Shown piece by piece: positions 35,087 to 43,974 of a stretch of DNA of 64,000 bases (positions are counted from its first letter, which is position 1; each line of letters opens with the position of its first letter). Below the pieces are notes generated by a model. That model saw nothing but the letters and a program-made list of their open reading frames with translations. It had not been told where the DNA came from and made no database searches. A program made the position numbers and the translations under genes. The stretch covers positions 32,571-96,570 of the forward strand of contig JAEUTH010000028.1 in assembly GCA_016788165.1 (NCBI GenBank). Direction: 5' to 3'. Source of the DNA: Bacteroidia bacterium (lineage in GTDB: Bacteria > Bacteroidota > Bacteroidia > AKYH767-A > OLB10).

Positions 35087-36418
35087 ATGAATAACGAGCA
35101 AGGCTTTACGCAGTTTAAACTAAACAAGCAAATTTTTAATGCAATTGCCGAAACCGGTTTTACTGAGCCTACAGCTATTCAGCGAAAGGCCATAACGCCC
35201 ATACTTGCTGGGCAAGAAGTTATTGGTATTGCACAAACCGGTACCGGTAAAACAGCTGCTTATTTATTACCACTAATTAAAATGTTGGGTTATGCACAAG
35301 GTGTGCATCCGCGTGCATTAATTGTTATACCCACACGCGAACTTGCACAACAGGTAGCAAACAATTTTACCTTGTTTGCCAAATACACTGACTTGCGTTG
35401 CACCGTTGCAATAGGCGCCACCGGTAGTAAGAAACAAATTGAAGCCATTGAAGCCGGCATTGATATTTTGATTGCAACGCCAGGGCGTTTGTTAGAGTTG
35501 TATAGCGAAGGACATCTTATTCTAAAAAAAATTGAATACTTTGTTTTAGATGAAGCCGAGCGGTTGATGGACATAAGTTTTATGCGGCAGCTATATGCTT
35601 TGTTAGAGGTGTTGCCCCGCAAGCGTAAGCATTACTTATTTAGCGCTACCATGAGCGATTTGGTTAAAAAAATTGCAGCCGATTTTGTGGCATTTCCAAC
35701 TGTAATAGAAATTGAACCCGAACAAAAAACAGCTAAAACCATTACGCAACTTGCTTATGCATTGCCTAATTTAAAAACCAAACTTAATCTGTTAACCTAT
35801 CTGTTAAAGCAAACAACTGAGGTTGGTGTAATTATAAAAAAGCTCATTGTTTTTTGCCGTAGTAAAGAAACAGCTAACAACTTGTATAAATATTTTACAC
35901 GTATTAATGGGGCTGACTATGCCACAGTGGTGCATGGTAATAAAGCACAGCAAAGTCGCCTGAATGCCGTAAATAATTTTACACATCAAGCCATTACCAT
36001 GCTTATTGCTACCGATGTAGCGGCCCGTGGTATTGATGTTGCTGATGTTACACATGTTATAAATTTTGATTTGCCGTTGATTATTGAAGATTACATACAT
36101 CGTATCGGACGTACCGGTCGTGCCTTTAACGAAGGTTGTGCAATTTCGTTTGTTACCGAAGCTGATATGTTTTACTGGCATCAAATAGAAAAACGCATTG
36201 GGCAGAAAATTAGCTTTACCAACCTACCGCAAGAAGTAACTGTTGAGGCCACAACATTTGACGAACATCAGCATATGCAACGTGAAATTGACCGTCAAAG
36301 ACGTAAAACCGATCCTGATTTTAAAGGCGCATTTCACCAAAAAAAGCGTAACAAACCCGAGCAAACAGCAACAAGGAAAAAAGTGCGTTTCGATAAACCC
36401 CGTAAGCTGAAAGGATAA
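35087..36418 (+). CDS. DEAD-box-family RNA helicase with DEAE motif II
   Basis: 443 residues, two RecA-like domains. Seen in order: the Q motif FTEPTAIQRKAITPI, motif I AQTGTGKTAAYLLPL, motif Ia PTRELAQQ, TPGRLLEL, motif II VLDEAERLMD (35549-35560), motif III FSATMSDL, and the C-terminal motifs IVFCRSKETANNLYKYF, LIATDVAARGIDVADVTHVI and HRIGRTGRAF. A short basic tail (residues 400-443) is rich in Lys and Arg. It unwinds RNA using ATP, probably in ribosome assembly or decay. Motif II reads DEAE where the family has DEAD. Its stop codon overlaps the start of the next gene (TAATG). Confidence 0.93.
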   Translation: MNNEQGFTQFKLNKQIFNAIAETGFTEPTAIQRKAITPILAGQEVIGIAQTGTGKTAAYLLPLIKMLGYAQGVHPRALIVIPTRELAQQVANNFTLFAKYTDLRCTVAIGATGSKKQIEAIEAGIDILIATPGRLLELYSEGHLILKKIEYFVLDEAERLMDISFMRQLYALLEVLPRKRKHYLFSATMSDLVKKIAADFVAFPTVIEIEPEQKTAKTITQLAYALPNLKTKLNLLTYLLKQTTEVGVIIKKLIVFCRSKETANNLYKYFTRINGADYATVVHGNKAQQSRLNAVNNFTHQAITMLIATDVAARGIDVADVTHVINFDLPLIIEDYIHRIGRTGRAFNEGCAISFVTEADMFYWHQIEKRIGQKISFTNLPQEVTVEATTFDEHQHMQREIDRQRRKTDPDFKGAFHQKKRNKPEQTATRKKVRFDKPRKLKG

Positions 36419-37305
36419 TGCAAAAGGTTTCTCAAAGTAAAGGTCAAACAATGGCTTGGTTGCTTATTGCTGCACTGGCAGTAATTTGGGGTAGTTCATT
36501 TATTTTAATGAAACGGGGCCTGGTGTCATTAACTTTTGATCAGGTGGCAGCATTACGCATGTTTACAGCCTTTTTAGCCGTATTTCCTTTTGCTGTTAGT
36601 GGTGTAAAACAAGTGCTACCACATCAATGGAAGTTTATTGCCCTATCAGGTTTGCTTGGTAATTTAATACCTGCTTTTTTATTTCCATTTGCACAAACCA
36701 TGATTGCCAGTAACATGGCCGGTATGCTTAATGCCCTTACACCCGTATTTGTGTTGTTGGTGGGCAAATGGATGTTTGGTATTAAGTCGTCAAGACATGC
36801 CATAGCCGGTGTTTTTATTGGCCTGGCTGGCGCTATCGGTTTAATACTTACGCGCTCGCAAGGTGCCATTGGCAGCAATTCGGCTTATGGCTTATATATT
36901 ATTTTGGCTTGCTTATGTTATGGTACCAGTGTAAATATTTTGCGAAGTAAACTGCATGAGTTAAATCCCATAATTATTACCGGTTTTGCATTAATGTTTG
37001 CAGGTGTGCCAAGTGGTATATATTTATTTAATACCGATTTTTTGGAGTGTGCTTTATTACCACAATCGCAAAAAAGTTTGATAGCCATTTGTATTTTAGG
37101 TGTAGTAGGGTCGGGGTTAAGTACCGTGTTGTTTAATAAACTAATTAAAAACACATCGGCATTAGCTGCTTCATCGGTAACGTATTTAATACCGGTAGTT
37201 GCATTAATTTGGGGCTTATACGACCATGAAACCATGGGTGTAATGCACATTATAAGTATGCTGGTTATTTTATCGGGTGTGTATCTGATCAATAAAAAAA
37301 CGTAG
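36418..37305 (+). CDS. EamA-family (DMT) transporter
   Basis: 295 residues with about ten membrane helices in two EamA repeats. The first starts LLIAALAVIWGSSFILMKRG; the second contains YGLYIILACLCYGTSVNILR and LAASSVTYLIPVVALIWGLY, the usual Pro-bearing end of repeat two. Drug/metabolite transporters of this group often export amino acids or other small molecules; the substrate is unknown. Its ATG shares one base with the helicase stop, so the two are translationally coupled. Confidence 0.9.
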   Translation: MQKVSQSKGQTMAWLLIAALAVIWGSSFILMKRGLVSLTFDQVAALRMFTAFLAVFPFAVSGVKQVLPHQWKFIALSGLLGNLIPAFLFPFAQTMIASNMAGMLNALTPVFVLLVGKWMFGIKSSRHAIAGVFIGLAGAIGLILTRSQGAIGSNSAYGLYIILACLCYGTSVNILRSKLHELNPIIITGFALMFAGVPSGIYLFNTDFLECALLPQSQKSLIAICILGVVGSGLSTVLFNKLIKNTSALAASSVTYLIPVVALIWGLYDHETMGVMHIISMLVILSGVYLINKKT

Positions 37306-37347
37306 GTTTTTTTAAAACCGCACTTCTGTTTTTTGAAAAAAAAAAAT

Positions 37348-38070
37348 TTAGCGCAGAATAAAATTTTGTCCCAGATAAAGTCTGCGTACTTCAGGGTCGT
37401 CAGCTAACTCGGGTGCTGTACCTGCTTTTAGTATTTTGCCTTCATACAACAAGTAAGCTCTGTCGGTAATGCTTAATGTTTCATGCACATTATGATCGGT
37501 AATAAGTATGCCAATGTTTTTGGTTTTAAGTTTAGCCACAATGTGTTGTATATCTTCAACAGCAATGGGGTCAACACCGGCAAAGGGCTCATCCAATAAA
37601 ATAAATTTTGGGTTTACGGCTAAGGCACGTGCAATTTCAGTTCTGCGTCTTTCACCACCACTTAGTACATTGCCAATGTACTTACGTTTATGGGTCAGGT
37701 TAAATTCTTCAAGTAACGAGTCGCATTTTTCGCGCTGTTCTTTAGGGGAAAGGTTGGTAAATTCTAATACCGATAAAATATTATCCTCAATGCTTAATGA
37801 TCTGAAAACGCTTGCCTCTTGTGCAAGGTAACCAATACCTAAACGTGCCCTGCGATACATAGGCTCGGCAGTAATATCTTTTTGATCTAAAAATATACGG
37901 CCTTCATTGGGCCTTATTAACCCAACGGTCATATAAAAGGTTGTGGTTTTACCGGCACCATTTGGGCCCAGTAATCCCACAATTTCGCCTTGTTCAACCT
38001 GTATGCTTACATCGTTTACAACCGTACGACTTTTGTAGCGTTTAATTAAATTTTCGGCTCGTAACAGCAT
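37348..38070 (-). CDS. lptB: LPS export ABC transporter ATP-binding protein LptB
   Basis: 240 residues, a stand-alone ABC ATPase. Walker A is [19 protein letters not shown], the signature [15 protein letters not shown], Walker [21 protein letters not shown], followed by the H-loop ITDHNVHE. The FAGVDPIAV element and [12 protein letters not shown] mark it as LptB, which drives lipopolysaccharide from the inner membrane to the cell surface with LptF and LptG. Those partners are not in this window. The gene starts 29 bases after korA and probably shares its transcript. Confidence 0.95.
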   Translation of the reverse strand: MLLRAENLIKRYKSRTVVNDVSIQVEQGEIVGLLGPNGAGKTTTFYMTVGLIRPNEGRIFLDQKDITAEPMYRRARLGIGYLAQEASVFRSLSIEDNILSVLEFTNLSPKEQREKCDSLLEEFNLTHKRKYIGNVLSGGERRRTEIARALAVNPKFILLDEPFAGVDPIAVEDIQHIVAKLKTKNIGILITDHNVHETLSITDRAYLLYEGKILKAGTAPELADDPEVRRLYLGQNFILR

Positions 38071-38099
38071 GTAATTTTTGTTGGCAGGCGTAAGATTGA

Positions 38100-39938
38100 T
38101 TAAGCACTTACTTCTACAATTTTATTTAATATTTCAGTGGCACTAAACGGATTACCTTTTATTTTATTTAAGCCTATAGCAGGTATCATAAACTCATTGC
38201 GTATGATGCCTAATAATTGTCCGGTATTCATTTCCGGTATTAATACTTTATCAAAGCCTGCAACTAAACTGCCTAAATTTTTCGGAAAAGGTTTCATATA
38301 GCGTACATGTGCATGCGATACATCTAAACCCTGTGCGCGTGCAGCTATTACAGCGCTTTTAATGGCCCCGTAAGTACTGCCCCATCCTAAAACCAATAGT
38401 TTGCCACTTTCATTGCCGTTATCAATGTTTTGCAAAGGAATAGAGTCGGCAACCTTGTTTACTTTGGCTTCGCGCATGCGAACCATAAACTCATGGTTAT
38501 CGCTTTCGTAACTAATGTTGCCGGTTTCATGTTGTTTCTCTAAGCCTCCAATACGATGCTCTAAGCCGGGTGTACCGGGTATTGCCCAAGGGCGCGATAA
38601 TTTATCATCACGTTTGTAAGGCAAATATTTTTCGCCTCCGTTTTTGTCTTTTGCAAAATCAACTTTAATCTTTGGCAAATCGGCTTGCGTTGGAAAACGC
38701 CAAGGCTCGGCACCGTTGGCAATGTAACCGTCACTTAAAAACATAACGGGAGTCATATACTCAATTGCAATGCGGCAGGCTTCCAGCACCATGGTAAAGC
38801 AATCGCTGGGTGTACAGGCGGCCACTATGGGCATGGGTGCTTCGCCATTACGGCCATGTAAGGCCTGCAATAAATCACTTTGTTCGGTTTTGGTTGGCAA
38901 GCCTGTTGACGGGCCCCCGCGTTGTACGTTTATAATTACCAAAGGCATTTCTAACATAACACCTAATCCCATTGCTTCGCCTTTTAACGCAATACCGGGA
39001 CCCGATGAAGCCGTAACTGCAAGTGCACCACCAAATGCCGCGCCTATGGTAGCACAAATGGCCGCTATTTCATCTTCGGCCTGGAAGGTGCGCACATTCA
39101 TGTTTTTGTACTTGGCCAATTCATGTAAAATATCAGAAGCAGGCGTTATGGGGTAGGTGCCGTAAAACATGGGCAAACCCGATTGCTGTGTAGCCGCTAT
39201 CAAGCCTAAGGCTGTTGCCTGATTACCCATAATGCTGCGGTATGTACCGGGTTTCATGGGTGCAGCACCAATATGATAACGGGTTATGATGGTTTCTGTT
39301 GTATCGCCATAAGCATATCCGGCTTTTAATATGCGGATGTTGGCATCTAATATTTCGGGCTTTTTCGAAAATTTTTCGGTAAGGAATTTTATCGAAGCGT
39401 CTAACGACCTGCTGTACATCCAGTACAAAAAGCCTAACACAAACATGTTTTTGCTTCGGTCAATTTCTTTAGTTCCCATGCCGCTTTCGCTTAAGGCAGC
39501 ACGTGTTAGTTTGGTAACATCAATTTTTATTAAGCGGAAACCATCCAAACTATTATCGTCAAGCGGATTTACAGCAACATTAGCCAGACGCAAGTTTTTA
39601 GGATCAAACCCATCAATATTGGCAATGATGGTACCGCCTTTTTTAAGGCCTTTAATATTGGCTTTTAAAGCGGCTGCATTCATGGCCACCAACACATCGC
39701 AGGTGTCGCCCGGTGTATAAATGTTTACACTGCCAAAATGTAACTGGTACCCACTAACGCCTGCCAGTGTACCTATTGGGGCGCGTATCTCGGCAGGGAA
39801 ATCAGGAAACGTACTTAAATCATTACCCAATAAGGCTGCAGTTGTTGTAAATTGTGTACCGGTTAACTGCATACCATCGCCCGAGTCGCCAGCAAATTTT
39901 ATAATTACCTGTTCTAAAACTTCTGTAGTATTTTCCAT
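38100..39938 (-). CDS. korA: 2-oxoacid:acceptor oxidoreductase, fused gamma-alpha subunit
   Basis: 612 residues from ATG 39938; the frame reaches 40025, but the extra 29 residues have no family similarity. Residues 1-190 are the gamma domain ([40 protein letters not shown]); about 210-600 are the alpha (pyrimidine-binding and core) domains ([60 protein letters not shown]). It is half of an enzyme that oxidises 2-oxoglutarate (or a similar 2-oxoacid) to the CoA thioester with ferredoxin-type acceptors. The TPP-binding beta subunit, which normally follows directly, is absent here; lptB is in its place. Confidence 0.92.
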   Translation of the reverse strand: MENTTEVLEQVIIKFAGDSGDGMQLTGTQFTTTAALLGNDLSTFPDFPAEIRAPIGTLAGVSGYQLHFGSVNIYTPGDTCDVLVAMNAAALKANIKGLKKGGTIIANIDGFDPKNLRLANVAVNPLDDNSLDGFRLIKIDVTKLTRAALSESGMGTKEIDRSKNMFVLGFLYWMYSRSLDASIKFLTEKFSKKPEILDANIRILKAGYAYGDTTETIITRYHIGAAPMKPGTYRSIMGNQATALGLIAATQQSGLPMFYGTYPITPASDILHELAKYKNMNVRTFQAEDEIAAICATIGAAFGGALAVTASSGPGIALKGEAMGLGVMLEMPLVIINVQRGGPSTGLPTKTEQSDLLQALHGRNGEAPMPIVAACTPSDCFTMVLEACRIAIEYMTPVMFLSDGYIANGAEPWRFPTQADLPKIKVDFAKDKNGGEKYLPYKRDDKLSRPWAIPGTPGLEHRIGGLEKQHETGNISYESDNHEFMVRMREAKVNKVADSIPLQNIDNGNESGKLLVLGWGSTYGAIKSAVIAARAQGLDVSHAHVRYMKPFPKNLGSLVAGFDKVLIPEMNTGQLLGIIRNEFMIPAIGLNKIKGNPFSATEILNKIVEVSA

Positions 39939-39970
39939 GATGCTAATTTTTATTGAATAATTAAAGTTTG

Positions 39971-40000
39971 CAAAAATAAGAGGTTGCCATTGGTTTGCAA
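39971..40000 (-). promoter_or_regulatory. Promoter for korA-lptB
   Basis: On the minus strand, TTGC (40000-39997) and -7 box TATTTTTG (39978-39971) are separated by 19 bases between TTG and TA, an ideal Bacteroidota layout, about 33 bases upstream of the korA start. Confidence 0.6.
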
Positions 40001-40187
40001 GTAAGCTAAATTTGAAACAAAGCAAAACCTTTATTAAATCCTTGTTTTATTTTGAACAAATGTTTTTTAAGCAATTAAACATTTACAGCAAAACTGAAAC
40101 CAGCTTGCATTTGCATCTTATAAAAATGTTTGCGTATTAACCCAATTGAGCATACACGATTTATCCATGGTAAGAAAAGGCGTTTTA

Positions 40188-40195
40188 TACATTTG
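40188..40195 (+). promoter_or_regulatory. Bacteroidota -7 box for era
   Basis: TACATTTG, an exact match, lies 15 bases upstream of the chosen era ATG (40211); this supports that start over the longer frame, which would begin before the promoter. Confidence 0.6.
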
Positions 40196-40210
40196 CACAC
40201 TAATTTATAC

Positions 40211-41086
40211 ATGATGCATAAAGCCGGATTTGTAAACATTATAGGTAAGCCTAACGTAGGCAAAAGCACTTTGCTTAATGTATTGCTGGGCGAAAATCTG
40301 GCAATTGTAAACCCCAAAGCACAAACTACCCGTCACAGAATTAAAGGCGTTTTAAACGGTACCGATTATCAGATTGTTTTTTCGGATACGCCCGGTATAA
40401 TGAAACCGGCATACAAACTACACCATAAAATGTTAGATGCCGTAAACGAAACTTTTACCGATGCTGATGTTATGATTTACGTTGCCGAAATTGGCGAAAC
40501 AGAAATGGATGATGGTTTGAAGGAAAAATTAAAAACCTTAAAAGTGCCTGTGTTTTTGGTGCTCAACAAAATGGATACCATCAATCAGGAACAGTTAGAG
40601 AATGCATTGCAGCATTGGAAATCGGTTTTCGATTTTACAACCATTATTCCAATATCGGCATTGCATAAATTTAATACGGCATTTATAATCGAAAATATTA
40701 TAAAACATTTGCCCTTTGCCGATGCTTATTATGATAAAGAAACACTAACCGACAGAAATGAACGCTTCTTTGTAACTGAGATATTACGCGAAAAAATTTT
40801 AAGCCTGTATCAAAAAGAAATACCCTACAGTACCGAAGTTGCCATTGTTTATTTTAAAGATGAACCTAATATCAGTAAAATAGGAACGGTAATATATGTG
40901 GAGCGCGAGTCGCAAAAAGCAATAGTGTTAGGACATCAGGGAAAAGCCATAAAACGGTTAGGAACGGAGGCTCGCAAAAGCATGGAAACTTTTTTAGGTC
41001 GGAAAGTTTTTTTAGAAATTACTGTAAAAGTTCAAGATGGATGGCGCGATAATGATGCTGCCCTTAAAAAATTTGGCTACGAGTAA
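40211..41086 (+). CDS. era: GTPase Era
   Basis: 291 residues from ATG 40211. The frame opens at 40130, but those extra residues are unlike Era and would be upstream of the -7 box at 40188-40195. G-motifs: G1 GKPNVGKST, G2 AQTTRHRIKG, G3 DTPG, G4 LNKMD, followed by a KH domain near the C-terminus (VIYVERESQKAIVLGHQGKA, IKRLGTEARKSMETFLGRKV). Era binds 16S rRNA near its 3' end and is needed for small-subunit assembly. Length is normal (E. coli 301). Confidence 0.96.
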   Translation: MMHKAGFVNIIGKPNVGKSTLLNVLLGENLAIVNPKAQTTRHRIKGVLNGTDYQIVFSDTPGIMKPAYKLHHKMLDAVNETFTDADVMIYVAEIGETEMDDGLKEKLKTLKVPVFLVLNKMDTINQEQLENALQHWKSVFDFTTIIPISALHKFNTAFIIENIIKHLPFADAYYDKETLTDRNERFFVTEILREKILSLYQKEIPYSTEVAIVYFKDEPNISKIGTVIYVERESQKAIVLGHQGKAIKRLGTEARKSMETFLGRKVFLEITVKVQDGWRDNDAALKKFGYE

Positions 41087-41211
41087 ACAGTCTAGGCTTA
41101 GCACTTTTAGGTAAATCAGATAACACCATTTAGTACTTTACTGCGATAAGTATAAAACTGATATTCAATTTGATTTATGTTTGCTGATTAAGTGATAACC
41201 GCATTAAATAA

Positions 41212-41226
41212 TGCTAACCGTTAGCA
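41212..41226. promoter_or_regulatory. Perfect 7-1-7 palindrome upstream of the riboswitch promoter
   Basis: TGCTAACCGTTAGCA is a perfect palindrome with a single central base, 46 bases upstream of the -7 box of the TonB-receptor gene. Its position fits an operator for a dimeric regulator; no regulator is known for it. The rest of the gap from the era stop to here holds nothing I recognise. Confidence 0.35.
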
Positions 41227-41271
41227 ACATCATATACATTGATAAATTATAGCTTAATTAAATTATAAAAA

Positions 41272-41279
41272 TACATTTG
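41272..41279 (+). promoter_or_regulatory. Bacteroidota -7 box for the riboswitch transcript
   Basis: TACATTTG matches exactly. Transcription should begin about 6 bases downstream, right where the first paired base of the riboswitch lies (41286). No clear -33 TTG. Confidence 0.65.
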
Positions 41280-41285
41280 CAGCCA

Positions 41286-41362
41286 GTTAAAGGGGTGCCC
41301 CAGGTTTGGGCTGAGATTATACCCTGTAACCTGAACAAGTTAGTACTTGCGTAGGGATTAAC
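41286..41362 (+). promoter_or_regulatory. TPP (THI element) riboswitch aptamer
   Basis: The conserved thiamin-pyrophosphate aptamer parts occur in order: P1 arm GTTAA (41286-41290), GGGGTGCCCC, GGGCTGAGATTATACCC, ACCTGAACAAGTT, then AGTACTTGCGTAGGGATTAAC with P1 partner TTAAC at 41358-41362 (motif given as parts). CTGAGA and GCGTAGGGA are the family hallmarks. It should switch off the receptor gene when thiamin pyrophosphate is plentiful. Confidence 0.95.
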
Positions 41363-41391
41363 AGAAGCTGTACTTTAAAACAGCAGCATGT

Positions 41392-41406
41392 GGCACCTTT
41401 AAACTG
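41392..41406 (+). promoter_or_regulatory. Candidate expression platform of the TPP riboswitch
   Basis: GGCACCTTTAAACTG is complementary to the 5' side of the aptamer (41284-41299, CAGTTAAAGGGGTGCC) apart from small bulges, so it could open the aptamer when ligand is absent. It lies 18-32 bases upstream of the receptor ATG. A small hairpin GCTGT / ACAGC (41367-41384) lies between. There is no T-run, so control of translation is more likely than termination. Confidence 0.5.
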
Positions 41407-41423
41407 CTTAAAATTTAATTCAC

Positions 41424-43874
41424 ATGCTTTTAAAAAAAATCAACTTCGCACTACTATTAATGTTTTGTGTTTTTGCTTGCACTGCGCAACATGCATTGCT
41501 GAGTGGCAGCGTTGCCGATGCCGACAATGGCAAACCTTTAATAGCGGCAACTATTCAGGTTAACAATACCTATATAGCAACAGTAACAAATGCTTCGGGC
41601 AAATTTACAATCAACCAAAAGATAAATTTTCCGGCAACATTTACAGTAAGTTATATTGGTTACGAACAACAGGTAATACATATTTTACGTGCAGATAGTG
41701 TTTTACATGTAAAACTAAAAAGGCAGGCTTACTTAAATGCCGAAGTAGCTGTAAGCGCCACCAAAGCTCAGGCTGATATGGCAATGGCCTATACCAACTT
41801 AAATAAAGATGAAATTGCTACAAACAATTTTAGTCAGGATATGCCCTATATTTTGCAACTGCAACCCAGTACGGTTGCTACCAGCGATGCAGGTACCGGT
41901 ATCGGATATACAGGCATAAGAATAAGAGGTACCGATGCATCGCGTATAAATGTGATGATAAATGGCATACCATTAAACGACCCCGAGTCGCAACAACTTT
42001 ACTGGGTTAACGTACCCGATATTGCCAGCAGTGCCGATCAAATACAAGTGCAACGTGGCGTAGGTACTTCTACCAATGGCGGCAATGCCTTTGGTGCAAG
42101 TATTAATATTACTTCGGGCAAACCACAGTTAACACCATACGCACAAGCGGGTTTGGGCATAGGCTCGTTTAATACGTTGCAACGGAACTTAAAATTGAGC
42201 ACCGGTTTATTAGCCGATCATTTTGTAGTGGAGGGCAGGTTTTCGCATATAACTTCAAACGGGTATGTGGATAGAGCAGAAGCCGACTTGCTTTCATTTT
42301 TAATAAGTGGTACTTACCTGGGTGCTAAAAGTTCGTTGCGTTTTAATTTGATGACAGGAATTGAAAAAACCTATCAGGCATGGAACGGTGTACCACAATC
42401 ACGCATTGAAAACGATGTACCGGGTATGCTGGCTTTTATTGACAGAAATTACTTAGACTCGGCACAGGCGCAAAATCTGCTGCAATCGGGCCGCACGTAT
42501 AACTACTTTACATACGATAACCAAACCGATAATTACAAACAAAAACATTTGCAATTATTTTACTCAACACAATTAAGCCACGCCCTCGATTTGCACGTTG
42601 CCTTACATTATACTTTGGGCAAAGGTTATTACGAAGAGTATAAAACGCAACAGGCATTAACGCAGTATCAGATGGAGTTGCCTGTTGTTGGAAACGACAC
42701 AGTAAATTATAGCGATTTAATCAGGCGTAAGTGGTTGGACAATGATTTTTATGGGGGTAACTTTTCGATGAATTATAATGCCGGTGCTTTTAAATTAATT
42801 TGGGGTGGTGCCTTAAACCAATATAGTGGCAAACATTTTGGCCGTGTTATGTGGGCACAATTTGCCGGTAATAATCCCATTGACTATGAATATTATTTTA
42901 ACGATGCCCTTAAAACCGATGCAAGTATTTATACGAAAGCAACTTACACATTTGGCGATAAGTTAATAGCATTTGGCGATTTGCAATACCGGCATGTAGC
43001 ATATCGCTTTCAAGGCATTGACGCCAATTTGCAAAGTGTACCGCAAACAGAAAAGCGCAACTTTTTTAATCCGAAAATGGGTATTACCTATCACATATCG
43101 CAACAGCAAAATGCTTATGCATCATTTAGCGTTGCCAATCACGAACCGTCACGCGATGATTATATAAATTCAAGCACGGCATCGCGACCTAAGCATGAAA
43201 CCTTGTATGATTTAGAAGCCGGTTACCGTTATACTGCACGTAATTTTAATGCAGGTATTAATTATTATTTGATGTTATATAAAAATCAGTTGGTGCTTTC
43301 GGGCAAAATAAATGATGTAGGCGAATACACACGCACCAATATGGATAACAGTTTTAGAGAAGGTATAGAAATGGATGCAGCCGTAAGGTTTTGTAAATGG
43401 TTGGAATTAAAAGGTAATCTAACCTTAAGCCGTGCTATTATCAAACAATTTACAGCCTATATTGATAATTATGACACCGGTTTACAAACAGCACATACTT
43501 TCGAAAATGTTGACATTGCATTTTCGCCCAATGTTGTAAGTAATTTAATTGCAGAGTTTTATGTGATAAAAAATTTGTCGGCACAAGTTATCGGCCAATA
43601 CATTGGCAAACAGTTTCTGGATAACACAGCCAACAGTAACAAAGCTTTGGCAGCATACGGCTTAATAAACCTGCGCGCTTTTTATAAAATAGATGCCTTA
43701 AAAAAAATACCGGCTTTAGACTTAGGTTTACAGGTAAACAATTTGCTTAACCACTCCTACAGTGCCAATGGTTACACCTACTCATACATAAGTGGCGGCA
43801 CAGCGGTTGCCGAAAATTTTTATTTTCCTCAAGCCGGTACCCAATGGATGCTGCAATTAAAAGTATTGTTTTAA
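41424..43874 (+). CDS. TonB-dependent receptor, predicted thiamin-related
   Basis: 816 residues. A signal peptide (MLLKKINFALLLMFCVFACT) is followed by a carboxypeptidase-like regulatory domain (LLSGSVADADNGKPLIAATI, residues 25-105), a plug domain (about 125-235: ITSGKPQLTP after GIGYTGIRIRGTDASRINVM and VQRGVGTSTNGGNAFGASIN), and a 22-stranded-type barrel that ends in aromatic residues (WMLQLKVLF). It moves a ligand across the outer membrane using TonB. The TPP riboswitch just upstream predicts thiamin or a precursor as ligand, as for other THI-controlled receptors in Bacteroidota. The usual inner-membrane partner PnuT is not next to it. Confidence 0.93.
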   Translation: MLLKKINFALLLMFCVFACTAQHALLSGSVADADNGKPLIAATIQVNNTYIATVTNASGKFTINQKINFPATFTVSYIGYEQQVIHILRADSVLHVKLKRQAYLNAEVAVSATKAQADMAMAYTNLNKDEIATNNFSQDMPYILQLQPSTVATSDAGTGIGYTGIRIRGTDASRINVMINGIPLNDPESQQLYWVNVPDIASSADQIQVQRGVGTSTNGGNAFGASINITSGKPQLTPYAQAGLGIGSFNTLQRNLKLSTGLLADHFVVEGRFSHITSNGYVDRAEADLLSFLISGTYLGAKSSLRFNLMTGIEKTYQAWNGVPQSRIENDVPGMLAFIDRNYLDSAQAQNLLQSGRTYNYFTYDNQTDNYKQKHLQLFYSTQLSHALDLHVALHYTLGKGYYEEYKTQQALTQYQMELPVVGNDTVNYSDLIRRKWLDNDFYGGNFSMNYNAGAFKLIWGGALNQYSGKHFGRVMWAQFAGNNPIDYEYYFNDALKTDASIYTKATYTFGDKLIAFGDLQYRHVAYRFQGIDANLQSVPQTEKRNFFNPKMGITYHISQQQNAYASFSVANHEPSRDDYINSSTASRPKHETLYDLEAGYRYTARNFNAGINYYLMLYKNQLVLSGKINDVGEYTRTNMDNSFREGIEMDAAVRFCKWLELKGNLTLSRAIIKQFTAYIDNYDTGLQTAHTFENVDIAFSPNVVSNLIAEFYVIKNLSAQVIGQYIGKQFLDNTANSNKALAAYGLINLRAFYKIDALKKIPALDLGLQVNNLLNHSYSANGYTYSYISGGTAVAENFYFPQAGTQWMLQLKVLF

Positions 43875-43974
43875 ACGGTTGGGTTTTTAAAACAGTTTTG
43901 TTTATATCATCATGCAAGCCCTTAGCAGTATGCATAAAAAGCGTTTACATTTATCGGCCTAAAGTGTTTACATT

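Noticed and set aside
40130..40210. Longer era reading frame starting at 40130
   Set aside because: The extra residues do not match Era, and the perfect -7 box at 40188 lies inside them.
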